Shown: one piece after another, positions 42,882 to 51,202 of the stretch
How the letters are laid out: each line of letters starts with the position of its first letter
How positions within the stretch are numbered: the stretch's first letter is position 1
Origin: Robertkochia solimangrovi
GTDB lineage: Bacteria > Bacteroidota > Bacteroidia > Flavobacteriales > Flavobacteriaceae
Direction: 5' to 3'
Assembly: GCF_007279655.1 (NCBI RefSeq)
Contig: NZ_QKWN01000001.1
Location: forward strand, 806,001-870,000
DNA length: 64,000 nucleotides
Made by a program: the position numbers and the translations under genes
Notes under the pieces: model-generated
What the model was told of the DNA's origin: nothing
Database searches by the model: none
The model's input: the letters and a program-made list of their open reading frames with translations, nothing else

Positions 42882-42905
42882 GGTTGTTCATGAGATCCTG
42901 GGGAC

Positions 42906-43025
42906 TTACAGTCGAATGACTAGAAAGAGATTCAGTAATATTGTGAAAAGAGCAAGAGTGATAATCAGAGCCGCTAAACCAAAATAATCTTTGTTCTTAA
43001 TATCCTGTTCTGTAGAAGATCTCAT
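42906..43025 (-). CDS. Small single-pass membrane protein, 39 residues
   Basis: ATG at 43025 to TAA at 42906. The protein is a hydrophilic, charged N-terminus (MRSSTEQDIKNKDYFG) followed by one long hydrophobic helix (LAALIITLALFTILLNLF) and a short basic end. This is a typical bacterial small membrane protein layout, though no family is recognised. It lies directly beyond the sucB terminator on the opposite strand. Support is its composition and topology only. Confidence 0.5.
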   Translation of the reverse strand: MRSSTEQDIKNKDYFGLAALIITLALFTILLNLFLVIRL

Positions 43026-43372
43026 CTGATTGGGTTTTATAAATGGATTGTAAATTTCCTAAAACCTTAATGGTTGTGTTAGGGGAAAAAGACCCTTTTT
43101 AGAGTAATCGGTGTAAGGAATAGTGAGCTCGTATACGGTGACATCGTAAAGCTGTATGGCGGTTATCTGTTTTCAGTTTGGTAATGATGTTAGCTGTTGC
43201 TTCAAGGTAGGGCTGCCGATTTCTCGTGAAACACTCCTCCTTCACCGAAGTTGTCCTGATAATTCGGGAGCAGGATCGTCTCCCGGATAGCTATCGGGAT
43301 TCCAGTGCGCCAGTGGACCAGAAGATTAATCGACACCGGTAATTCTAAACCAAATAGCAGGTGATCGTATAA
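43026..43372. other. Intergenic stretch of about 350 bases, possibly decayed sequence
   Basis: No intact gene. It includes an imperfect dyad CCCGGATAGCTATCGGG near 43277-43293. A reading of several short G+C-richer pieces suggests a decayed gene or element, but no identity could be assigned. Confidence 0.4.
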
Positions 43373-43819
43373 TTAACCTTTAAGATGAAGCATCTTTTTG
43401 TTATAGTCGATTACCGCTTTTCCTTTTCGTAATATATCTGCACCGATGATACCATGAACAGGTAGTGCGTCGTGTTCAGTAAGCGCGGCATTGACGTGGG
43501 TAAGGTCGAACAAAACCAGCTTGATCTTTTTGACCGACCAGTTGCCGATCTCGATCATATTCTTTTTCGAAACCTGAGTAAGCATATTGGAGGCGCCTGC
43601 TCCTGTGGCTTTGATCTCTGAATCTTCCGATGTGAGATTGAAATGATCTATACAGTCAAGTCCGATACAAGTGCTCGATGCGCCGGTATCGAGAATAAAC
43701 CTGCCTTCGATCCCGTTGATGCTACCACGAACTTCGAAATGATTCGTTTTGGTAAGCGTGAGTGGCGTGGATTCATAACCTTTCGATTTCAGGAGTTTCT
43801 TCAGACTTTGCATGTTCAC
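43373..43819 (-). CDS. Retropepsin-like aspartic protease
   Basis: A 148-residue protein with a single retropepsin-type domain. The active-site signature is FILDTGASSTCIG near residue 42; GIIGADILRKGKAVIDY near 125-140 is the second conserved block of clan AA enzymes. No signal peptide is evident, so it is probably cytoplasmic. Such enzymes act as dimers. The target is unknown. It is divergent from tatD with only 46 bases between. Confidence 0.82.
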   Translation of the reverse strand: MNMQSLKKLLKSKGYESTPLTLTKTNHFEVRGSINGIEGRFILDTGASSTCIGLDCIDHFNLTSEDSEIKATGAGASNMLTQVSKKNMIEIGNWSVKKIKLVLFDLTHVNAALTEHDALPVHGIIGADILRKGKAVIDYNKKMLHLKG

Positions 43820-43865
43820 TTATATGTTTTGGCAAATATAGCTGATTAACCCTTATTTTTGTGCC

Positions 43866-44633
43866 ATGATTTTAACTGATACCCATACACATTTATATAG
43901 TGAGGCATTTGAGGAAGATCGTGACACGATGATACAACGTGCACTGGATCTGAATATAAAACGATTTTTTATTCCGGCGATCGACTCTACTTATGTGGCA
44001 TCGATGTATGCATTGGAAGAAGCCTATCCGGAGCATGTATTCCTTATGGCGGGTTTGCATCCGACTCATGTAAAGGAAAACTATCGGGAGGAGCTCGATC
44101 TAATCAGGAAGCAGCTTGAGACGCGTAAGTTTGTGGCGATAGGTGAGATCGGGATCGATCTCTACTGGGATAAGACCTTTTTGAAAGAACAGCAGGAGGC
44201 TTTTCGTGAGCAGATACGAATAGCTAAATCGTATGACCTCCCGATCGTTATTCACTGTCGGGACGCTTTTGAAGAGGTATTTGACATTCTGGAGTCTGAA
44301 AAGGATGCTAAGTTAAGGGGGATATTCCATTGTTTTACAGGTAATGAGGAGCAGGCGCATCGGGCGATCTCCTACAATATGTTGCTGGGTATTGGTGGGG
44401 TGGTTACCTTTAAAAATGGAAAGATCGATCAATTCCTCGGAAATATAGATACGAAGCATATTGTGCTTGAAACAGATTCTCCTTATCTGGCTCCGGCACC
44501 ATTTAGAGGAAAGCGAAATGAAACGGCGTATTTGACCTATGTGCTGGATAAATTGGCAGGAATCTATCAATTAACTCCGGAAGAACTCGCGGCGATTACC
44601 ACAGAAAATTCACGGTTAGTTTTCGGGGTTTAA
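43866..44633 (+). CDS. TatD family metal-dependent hydrolase
   Basis: A 255-residue TIM-barrel enzyme. The metal ligands stand in the family order: DTHTHLY (HxH) at the start, GEIGIDLYWDK near 95 (Glu), VIHCRDA near 125 (His), IFHCFTG near 155 (His) and LETDSPYLAP near 203 (Asp). TatD proteins are DNA exonucleases or D-aminoacyl-tRNA deacylase-like hydrolases. Length is normal. Confidence 0.92.
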   Translation: MILTDTHTHLYSEAFEEDRDTMIQRALDLNIKRFFIPAIDSTYVASMYALEEAYPEHVFLMAGLHPTHVKENYREELDLIRKQLETRKFVAIGEIGIDLYWDKTFLKEQQEAFREQIRIAKSYDLPIVIHCRDAFEEVFDILESEKDAKLRGIFHCFTGNEEQAHRAISYNMLLGIGGVVTFKNGKIDQFLGNIDTKHIVLETDSPYLAPAPFRGKRNETAYLTYVLDKLAGIYQLTPEELAAITTENSRLVFGV

Positions 44634-44692
44634 GATAATTTAATGTGAAACTAAGTGTTTTTTTGTTCTTTTGTACTTAAATAACTTAATCA

Positions 44693-45835
44693 TTGATACA
44701 AATAGACGATATAAGGCCCTATCATGATGATGAGGTAAATGATGCCCTGCAGGCAATCAGCCGACATCCCATGATCATGGCGCTTCTACAGTTTACCTTC
44801 CCGGATAAACCGATGGCAGAGATCAAAAAGATCGTTGAGTCTTGTCATTCGATCAGGGACTTTCAGACCAGAGTGATCTATAAAAGTGTTCAAATGGTTC
44901 TCGAAAGGAGTTCGGAAGGATTTACAACCAGTGGATTTGAAAAGCTCGAGCCGGGAGTGCCTTATCTTTTTATCTCCAATCACCGGGATATTATATTAGA
45001 TACCTCCTTGCTGAATGTTGCGCTTTATGACCATGATCTTATCATGACTGCTTCGGCTATCGGTGACAATCTTGTCGGGAAGCCTTTTTTGCTCGCATTA
45101 TCCAAATTAAACAGGAATTTTTTAATTCTGCGCAATTTGGGTCCGCGGGAGATGTTGCAAAGTTCAAAGCTGGTATCGTCTTATATCGGAGATCTCATTC
45201 TGAATCGTTCCAGATCTGTCTGGATCGCTCAGCGTGAAGGGCGAACTAAAGATGGTAATGACCGAACCCAGCAAGGGGTGCTTAAAATGATCGCGTTGGC
45301 AAAGGGTAGAGATGAAGAGGTGATGGATTATTTTAAAAAATTAAAGATCGTACCGGTATCTATTTCCTATGAATTTGATCCGACCGATGTGTTGAAGATG
45401 CCAGAGTTGATGGCGAAGCATTATGATGTGGAATATGTGAAGTCTAATAATGAAGATTTTAATACAATATTGAAGGGAGCCACCGGAAGGAAGCGTAGAA
45501 TACATATGAGTGCCGGTGATGTGCTTGATGCGGAACTCGATGTGATCCGTGATTCCGGAGAGCCTGTGAACCGGCAGTTTCAAATGCTGGCGGAAGAAAT
45601 CGATCACATCATACATAAGAACTATAAGTTATGGCCTTCAAATTATTTCGCTTATGACCTGTTGAATGGTACTAAAGAATTTGAGGCAGAATATGACGAA
45701 AAGGAACAGCGCCAATTTGAAAGACGGATCAAGAGAAGAGTTGAGGATGATCATGAGATCGAGCTTAAGAATTTTCTGTTGATGTATGCCAATCCGGTGA
45801 TCAACAAGTTTAGTGATGAACAAGTACAGAAGTAA
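44693..45835 (+). CDS. Glycerol-3-phosphate/lysophosphatidate acyltransferase-like protein
   Basis: A 380-residue protein of the PlsB/PlsC superfamily. The catalytic region is LFISNHRDIILDTSLLN near 97-113, with a His and an Asp separated by five residues rather than the usual four; a second block, WIAQREGRTKDGNDR, near 182 fits the EGxR-type motif. The start codon is TTG at 44693; an in-frame stop six bases upstream and the absence of a nearby ATG support it. Probably membrane-associated and active in phospholipid synthesis. It overlaps the next gene by 20 bases. Confidence 0.82.
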   Translation: MIQIDDIRPYHDDEVNDALQAISRHPMIMALLQFTFPDKPMAEIKKIVESCHSIRDFQTRVIYKSVQMVLERSSEGFTTSGFEKLEPGVPYLFISNHRDIILDTSLLNVALYDHDLIMTASAIGDNLVGKPFLLALSKLNRNFLILRNLGPREMLQSSKLVSSYIGDLILNRSRSVWIAQREGRTKDGNDRTQQGVLKMIALAKGRDEEVMDYFKKLKIVPVSISYEFDPTDVLKMPELMAKHYDVEYVKSNNEDFNTILKGATGRKRRIHMSAGDVLDAELDVIRDSGEPVNRQFQMLAEEIDHIIHKNYKLWPSNYFAYDLLNGTKEFEAEYDEKEQRQFERRIKRRVEDDHEIELKNFLLMYANPVINKFSDEQVQK

Positions 45836-46844
45836 GATACTCCTTGTCTATACCGGTGGTACTATCGGAATGATCAAGGATTATGAAACGGGAGCCCTTA
45901 AGGCGTTTAATTTTGATGAATTGCTCAATCGTATTCCTGAATTATCACATTTAGATTGTGAGATTCAGACCGTTTCTTTTGAAACTCCCATGGATTCATC
46001 AAATATGAATCCGGAGCACTGGATTCGTATCGCCGATATCATAGAGGATTCCTATTCAGATTTTGATGGATTTGTGGTATTGCATGGCAGTGATACGATG
46101 AGTTATACGGCTTCTGCGATGAGCTTTATGCTGGAAAATCTTGGTAAGCCTGTGATCTTTACCGGCTCACAATTACCTATCGGAGATATCAGGACCGATG
46201 CCAAGGAGAATCTGATAACGTCGATTGAAATTGCTTCTTTAAGAAAGAACGGACGTCCTGTGATCCAGGAGGTTTGTCTTTATTTCGAATATAAACTATA
46301 CCGCGGAAACCGCACCACAAAGATCAGTGCGGATCACTTCCAGGCATTTGCTTCCCTTAATTTTCCACCCCTTGCTGAAAGCGGGGTACATCTGAAAGTA
46401 AATGAAGATCAACTGCTAAGGTCAGGGCGTAAAAAGTTTAAAGTACACCGCGATCTCGATCCTTCGATCGCATTGGTGAAGTTATTTCCCGGAATCAACA
46501 AAACGGCGGTCAGAGCAATGGTGATGACCGATGATATTAAAGCGGTGGTCATCGAGACCTATGGAGCCGGTAATGCACCCACCGACCAATGGTTCAGCGA
46601 TTTGGTGAAAGAGGCGGTTTCGTCAGGGAAGTTTTTGGTTAATGTTACGCAATGTTCCGGAGGAAGCGTGATGATGGGTCATTATGAGACGAGTTCACAT
46701 CTTAAAAAAGCGGGTGTAATCAGTGGGAAAAATATTACAACAGAAGCTGCTTTAACGAAATTGATGTATCTTTTAGGAAGTGGTGTCGGACCTAAAGTGT
46801 TCAGAACCATATTCGAAACTTCACTGCGTGGTGAAATGGATTAA
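45816..46844 (+). CDS. ansA: Type I (cytoplasmic) L-asparaginase
   Basis: A 342-residue protein from ATG at 45816 (a GTG directly upstream is also in frame). ILLVYTGGTIGM at the start holds the first catalytic Thr; VVLHGSDTMSYTASAMS near 87 holds the second Thr-Asp pair; and GSQLPIGDIRTDAKENL follows. It lacks a signal peptide, so it is the cytoplasmic type I enzyme converting asparagine to aspartate. Its start overlaps the end of the acyltransferase gene, suggesting coupled translation. Confidence 0.93.
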   Translation: MNKYRSKILLVYTGGTIGMIKDYETGALKAFNFDELLNRIPELSHLDCEIQTVSFETPMDSSNMNPEHWIRIADIIEDSYSDFDGFVVLHGSDTMSYTASAMSFMLENLGKPVIFTGSQLPIGDIRTDAKENLITSIEIASLRKNGRPVIQEVCLYFEYKLYRGNRTTKISADHFQAFASLNFPPLAESGVHLKVNEDQLLRSGRKKFKVHRDLDPSIALVKLFPGINKTAVRAMVMTDDIKAVVIETYGAGNAPTDQWFSDLVKEAVSSGKFLVNVTQCSGGSVMMGHYETSSHLKKAGVISGKNITTEAALTKLMYLLGSGVGPKVFRTIFETSLRGEMD

Positions 46845-46905
46845 AATTAACTACATAAATTTTAACAACTAAAAAAAAATTCGTTATTTGCCGCTCTAAA
46901 GCTAA

Positions 46906-46993
46906 AGAGAGGTGGCCGAGTGGTCGAAGGCGCACGCCTGGAAAGTGTGTATACGGCAAAACCGTATCGAGGGTTCGAATCCCTTCCTCTCTG
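46906..46993 (+). tRNA. tRNA-Ser (anticodon GGA)
   Basis: An 88-base class II tRNA. The acceptor stem AGAGAGG pairs with CCTCTCT, and the discriminator is G. The anticodon loop reads CTGGAAA, giving GGA for serine. A long variable arm, TATACGG-(5)-CCGTAT approximately, is present, as is the TTCGAAT T-loop. The CCA end is not encoded. Confidence 0.97.
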
Positions 46994-47068
46994 CTGTAGT
47001 TTTAACGTTTAATAACAATTTTTTTTTATCTTTAACCCTATTAACTAACAAAATTAAGTTTAGAAGAA

Positions 47069-47869
47069 ATGAAAAGACTATTCTCTATTCTGGCTATTGC
47101 TGGATTATTGGCTTTTAATACGACAACTGCCAACGCGATGGTTGCAAATTCAGCGATTTCTGCAACATCAACAGAAATGATGTCTGCTGACGATGCAGTA
47201 GCATTACAGGATGAGGCTGAGCCTGCCGCAACCGAATCAGTAAGTTTCCATCAGGAATTAAAAACCCGTTTCATCGAGGGGGGTGCCGGCTTCATGGGAA
47301 TCGTATTACTGTGTTTGATCCTCGGACTTGCAGTGGCTATCGAAAGAATTATTTATCTTAACATGGCTACAACCAACACTAAGAAGCTTGCACAAAAAGT
47401 GGAAGATGCACTAAACAGTGGAGGAGTTGAAGCTGCTAAAGAAGTTTGTAGAAACACCAAAGGGCCTGTAGCTTCTATCTACTATCAGGGTCTTGATCGT
47501 GTAGACGAAGGTGTTGACGCTGCTGAAAAAGCTGTTGTGGCTTACGGTGGTGTACAAATGGGTCAGTTAGAGAAAAACGTTTCTTGGTTGTCTCTGTTTA
47601 TCGCGATTGCTCCTATGCTTGGGTTCATGGGTACGGTAATCGGTATGATTCAGGCGTTCGATAAGATCTCTGCTGCTGGTGGACTTGATGCTTCACTTAT
47701 TGCAGGAGATATTAAAGTAGCGCTTTTGACAACTGTATTCGGTCTTATCGTGGCTATTATTCTTCAGATATTCTACAACTATATCATCGCTAAGATCGAT
47801 AGTATAGTAAATGAAATGGAAGATGCATCTATCTTATTGGTAGACCTTCTTGTAGATCACAAAAAATAA
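47069..47869 (+). CDS. exbB: ExbB/TolQ/MotA-type proton-channel protein
   Basis: A 266-residue protein. The first 24 residues are a signal-like segment ending TANA, and 50 further residues precede the first core helix, the N-terminal extension usual for Bacteroidota ExbB. Core helices are near 75-95, 170-190 and 212-240; WLSLFIAIAPMLGFMGTVIGMIQAF is the conserved block (in shorter parts). With ExbD it forms the inner-membrane proton channel that drives TonB or related energised systems. First gene of a five-gene cluster ending in porT. Confidence 0.93.
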   Translation: MKRLFSILAIAGLLAFNTTTANAMVANSAISATSTEMMSADDAVALQDEAEPAATESVSFHQELKTRFIEGGAGFMGIVLLCLILGLAVAIERIIYLNMATTNTKKLAQKVEDALNSGGVEAAKEVCRNTKGPVASIYYQGLDRVDEGVDAAEKAVVAYGGVQMGQLEKNVSWLSLFIAIAPMLGFMGTVIGMIQAFDKISAAGGLDASLIAGDIKVALLTTVFGLIVAIILQIFYNYIIAKIDSIVNEMEDASILLVDLLVDHKK

Positions 47870-47896
47870 TAGTTTAAAGACCTAATAAAATTAATT

Positions 47897-48337
47897 ATGT
47901 ACAAAATAGCTAAAATAATAGCGATCGTACTGGGAGTTATCGGACTTGTCCTCTGGTTGATGCTTATGCGTCTCGGAGAAGGAGAAGTTGAGACTTCAAG
48001 TGTGGTTGACTTTATGTTAAATCTGGGTATTTGGATGACCGTGATTCTTGCACTTGTAACGATCGTATTGTCATTCTTCCAGTTACTGACACATCCGGAG
48101 AAACTTAAAAAAGCACTTATTTCTGCTGGAGCCTTCATTTTGGTGATCGTAATAAGTTACTTCGTGCTTTCAACAGGATCTGATCTTGATTTTGCAGGTC
48201 TGTCCAGAAAAGGTATCGAAGTTACTGAAGCAACCTCTAAGTGGGTTGGTGCCGGTCTTTGGGCTTTCTATTTACTTGCTGGTATCGCGGTATTGGCAAT
48301 GGTTATCTCAGGATTTAAAAAACCTTTAAGTAAATAA
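47897..48337 (+). CDS. Membrane protein of the exbB-exbD cluster
   Basis: A 146-residue protein with four hydrophobic helices (about 5-24, 38-60, 72-94 and 118-140). No family domain is recognised, but a gene of this kind stands between exbB and exbD in this cluster with gaps of 27 and 4 bases, so it is cotranscribed. It may be an accessory part of the channel. Confidence 0.75.
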   Translation: MYKIAKIIAIVLGVIGLVLWLMLMRLGEGEVETSSVVDFMLNLGIWMTVILALVTIVLSFFQLLTHPEKLKKALISAGAFILVIVISYFVLSTGSDLDFAGLSRKGIEVTEATSKWVGAGLWAFYLLAGIAVLAMVISGFKKPLSK

Positions 48338-48341
48338 TACT

Positions 48342-48962
48342 ATGGCGAGAAGAGGAGGAGCACCGGAAGTAAATGCTGGTTCGATGGCAGACATCGCGTT
48401 CTTGTTGCTTATCTTTTTCCTGGTTACAACAACCATTGAAACTGATGCAGGACTTGATCGTAAGTTGCCGCCTGACGAGCCGCCAAAGGATAATGTAGTT
48501 ATCAAACAAAAGAACATATTTACCGTAGAGGTAAATAAGGATAACCAACTCCTGGTTGAGAACGAATTGATGGAGCTGAAGGATTTGAGAGCAGCTGCAG
48601 TAAAGTTTCTTGACAATGGAGGAGGTACCGGAGAAAAAGGTGAAAAATGTGATTACTGTAAAGGGGCTAGAGATCCTGAATCTTCTGACCACCCGAATAA
48701 AGCAGTTATCTCCCTTGTAAATGACCGTCTTACAAAGTATAGTACTTATATCGCAGTTCAGAATGAATTGGTAGCTGCATATAATGAGCTTAGAAATCGT
48801 GAGGCAGAACGTTTATACGGCACGGATTTCACGACCATGGAAGCGGACTTTAATGATCCAAAAACGTCAGATGCGGTAAAGGATGAGTTAAAGCCTAAGA
48901 TTGAAAGAATTCAGGAGATGTATCCTCAGAAACTTTCAGAAGCGGAACCTAAGAAAAACTAA
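48342..48962 (+). CDS. exbD: ExbD/TolR-like protein with a CxxC insert
   Basis: A 206-residue protein with one N-terminal transmembrane helix containing the conserved proton-carrying Asp (GSMADIAFLLLIFFLVTTT). The periplasmic part is longer than in ordinary ExbD (about 140) and carries an insert near 95-115 with GEKCDYCKGA, a CxxC pair. It is followed by a second ExbD seven bases downstream. The insert could bind metal or form a disulfide. Confidence 0.88.
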   Translation: MARRGGAPEVNAGSMADIAFLLLIFFLVTTTIETDAGLDRKLPPDEPPKDNVVIKQKNIFTVEVNKDNQLLVENELMELKDLRAAAVKFLDNGGGTGEKGEKCDYCKGARDPESSDHPNKAVISLVNDRLTKYSTYIAVQNELVAAYNELRNREAERLYGTDFTTMEADFNDPKTSDAVKDELKPKIERIQEMYPQKLSEAEPKKN

Positions 48963-48969
48963 TTTCATT

Positions 48970-49455
48970 ATGTCAAAATTTAATAAGAAAAAAAGCGGAG
49001 ACTTGCCAGCGATTTCAACAGCATCCTTGCCTGATATCGTATTCATGTTACTCTTTTTCTTCATGACTGTAACAGTAATGAAAGATAGTTCGCTTATGGT
49101 TCAGAATGAGCTTCCTTATGCAGACCAGATACAAAAACTCGATAAGAAAGACCGTGTGATCTATATCTATGCGGGAAAACCTAGCGAGCGTTATCAGTCT
49201 ACTTATGGAACCTCAGCCAAAATTCAGCTGAATGATAAGTTTGCGGATGTTTCCGACGTTGCAAATTATATCCTGGCTGAAAGAGCGAAGAAAAGAGAGG
49301 AGCTTCAAAACGTTTTAACTACAGCTTTAAAAGTTGATGAAGAAACGAATATGGGGCTTGTTTCCGATATAAAACAAGAACTGCGAAAAGTGAATGCATT
49401 GAAGATCAATTACACCACTAAGAAAGGTGATGCATTCAGAAACATGCAGAAATAA
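48970..49455 (+). CDS. exbD: Second ExbD/TolR-like protein
   Basis: A 161-residue protein from ATG at 48970; a longer frame from 48901 would overlap the first exbD and adds no leader. The helix SLPDIVFMLLFFFMTVTVMK has the family's membrane Asp. The periplasmic domain is normal in length. Bacteroidota clusters often have two ExbD genes per ExbB; the two here differ considerably and probably form a hetero-oligomer. Confidence 0.9.
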   Translation: MSKFNKKKSGDLPAISTASLPDIVFMLLFFFMTVTVMKDSSLMVQNELPYADQIQKLDKKDRVIYIYAGKPSERYQSTYGTSAKIQLNDKFADVSDVANYILAERAKKREELQNVLTTALKVDEETNMGLVSDIKQELRKVNALKINYTTKKGDAFRNMQK

Positions 49456-49483
49456 TCTTCGATAAACTATTTGTTTAGTTATA

Positions 49484-49523
49484 AAAAAACGCTTCCGAAC
49501 GTTATTGTTCGGAAGCGTTTTTT
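49484..49523 (+). terminator. Intrinsic terminator after the second exbD gene
   Basis: AAAAAACGCTTCCGAAC pairs perfectly with GTTCGGAAGCGTTTTTT, a 17-bp stem with a six-base loop and a T-run. It separates exbD from porT, so porT may have its own promoter or rely on read-through. Confidence 0.9.
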
Positions 49524-49546
49524 ATTTTTACAGTATACTTTCATCC

Positions 49547-50245
49547 ATGACCAAAAGGCTTCTTACCCTATTGCTGCTCACCGCCACAGGTGTGATTTAC
49601 AGCCAGTCTGATACCCTCGGATTAGGAGGAGTTGTCGATGATAAATATTTTGAAGATCAGTTCTATTACGGTCTCTCATATGATGTGTTGCTGAACCCGC
49701 CTACCGATGTTAAGCAAAATAACCTTTCTTATGGGGTTCAGGGAGGTTTTATTAAAGATATACCACTAAACAGACGCCGTAATATTGGGTTTGGTATCGG
49801 GGCCGGATTGGCATTGAATGTGATTTACAGCGAACTTCAGGCAGATCTGCAATCCGATGGTACCGTGACCTATCATAAGATCGATGATGATACCGATTAT
49901 CGCAGAAATAATATGTCTTCCTTTTTGGTAGAATTTCCAATAGAATTCCGTTGGCGCACCTCTACTGCAACGCGCTATCAATTCTGGCGTATCTACGGAG
50001 GCGTTAAATTAGGTTATTTGTTGTATGGACGTTCGAAGTTCGTGACGGATCAAGTGGTGAAATTTAAGAATCCGGATATTGAAGATCTGCAATATGGAGT
50101 TTATTTCAGCTTTGGATACAACACCTGGAATTTCTACACCTATTATCAGTTAAATACCCTGCTCAAAGACGGTACACAGACCGTCGACGGTGAAGCCTTG
50201 AATATGCGAACTCTTAACGTAGGATTGATTTTCTATATTTTATAG
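49547..50245 (+). CDS. porT: PorT/SprT family outer-membrane protein
   Basis: The start at 49547 gives 232 residues with a signal peptide (MTKRLLTLLLLTATG then YSQS); an earlier in-frame start at 49505 lies inside the terminator. The mature protein is a small beta-barrel with typical strands (LSYGVQGGFIKDIPL, NIGFGIGAGLALNV, LGYLLYGRSKF). PorT/SprT is needed for type IX secretion in related bacteria. Its position after exbB and two exbD genes suggests an energised secretion link, but this is inference. Confidence 0.82.
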   Translation: MTKRLLTLLLLTATGVIYSQSDTLGLGGVVDDKYFEDQFYYGLSYDVLLNPPTDVKQNNLSYGVQGGFIKDIPLNRRRNIGFGIGAGLALNVIYSELQADLQSDGTVTYHKIDDDTDYRRNNMSSFLVEFPIEFRWRTSTATRYQFWRIYGGVKLGYLLYGRSKFVTDQVVKFKNPDIEDLQYGVYFSFGYNTWNFYTYYQLNTLLKDGTQTVDGEALNMRTLNVGLIFYIL

Positions 50246-50593
50246 TCTATTGCTTTCCTATTTAAACCTTTTTGTCTGCCCGCTCAGTTTTCTTGGTTTC
50301 ACAGGCTCAGTTTTTAATTTGTAATTCTTTGGTTTGAATACTAGAGCTATGCTTTCGGTCTTTATTGAATTAGGTATCTGCTAACTGACTTTATGAATGA
50401 AATTTAATGTTTTCGCGGTTCTTCCCGTACTTCGGTAATTCTATAATCTAAGTATACCGGAAATTTTTTACTTGATGTACCAGTTTTACTTTAAAACTGT
50501 GATCTTTAGGCTGTCATCTTGGTGCTACCTGATCGGTATCCGTTAACGTAAGCATTTGCTGCTACATTCATATTTTCTGAGCTGATTTCAGAT
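50246..50593. other. Intergenic stretch of about 350 bases
   Basis: Lies between converging porT and the PAP2-like gene. No gene, clear terminator or repeat could be identified; it is A+T-rich with only scattered short open frames. Confidence 0.5.
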
Positions 50594-51202
50594 TTACAAC
50601 CAATATGTAAACGTGATGAATTGTGGTAGGGCGCCTAAAAGGATCCCAGCGATAATCTCCGGACCATCGTGGTTCTTCAGGTAAAGTCTGGAAGTTGCAA
50701 TAGCACCACTGACCAGAACGAGTCCGGCGAGTGCGAGCGTGATGTTTATTTCATAGTGAACAGCCAGGCCGAATATAAAGGTCGTCAGGCCGCTTATTCC
50801 AATCATATGCATAGATGCCTTGAATTTTAGAAAAACCATGATCAGGCAGGCTATAAGAGCCCCTATGATGCCTACAAAGAAGAAGTTCAGTTCAGATGAA
50901 GCGCTGTTCGGTAATATTTTAATAATTGTGATATAGTTCAGAATAATGAAGATCAGTAATGGTAATCTGCGTTCTTTGGTTTTGCTCAGATCCGAGTCAG
51001 ACACCCAACCCAGATTCTTCAGTAGGAAGAAAAATAGAATCGGTATAGCAATGGTAACGATTAGAATTGCAAATATGATGCTTTTTTTGACCTCTGGGGC
51101 GTTGTATTTGGGTGAAACCAGATAATAGGCTACAGTTCCAGCCAAAGGCATGAAAAGTGGGTTGAAAAGGTGGCTGGTGATTTGGGAGAATGTTCGCATC
51201 AT
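50594..51202 (-). CDS. PAP2-like membrane protein
   Basis: A 202-residue protein with about six transmembrane helices. Segments recall the phosphatidic-acid-phosphatase motifs: KTKERRLPL near 75 (KX6RP-like), KASMHMIGISGL near 128 in place of PSGH, and SRLYLKNHDGPE near 170 (SRX5H). The middle motif lacks the usual Pro-Ser-Gly-His and the last Asp is Glu, so phosphatase activity is doubtful. Its start overlaps the rpoN stop by four bases. Confidence 0.65.
   Translation of the reverse strand: MMRTFSQITSHLFNPLFMPLAGTVAYYLVSPKYNAPEVKKSIIFAILIVTIAIPILFFFLLKNLGWVSDSDLSKTKERRLPLLIFIILNYITIIKILPNSASSELNFFFVGIIGALIACLIMVFLKFKASMHMIGISGLTTFIFGLAVHYEINITLALAGLVLVSGAIATSRLYLKNHDGPEIIAGILLGALPQFITFTYWL

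Noticed and set aside
46912-47118. Short open frame across the tRNA-Ser gene
   Set aside because: It covers the tRNA and the start of exbB, and the tRNA assignment is far stronger.
47069-49455. exbB-exbD cluster as Tol-Pal
   Set aside because: No TolA, TolB or Pal gene is present, and PorT is the neighbour.
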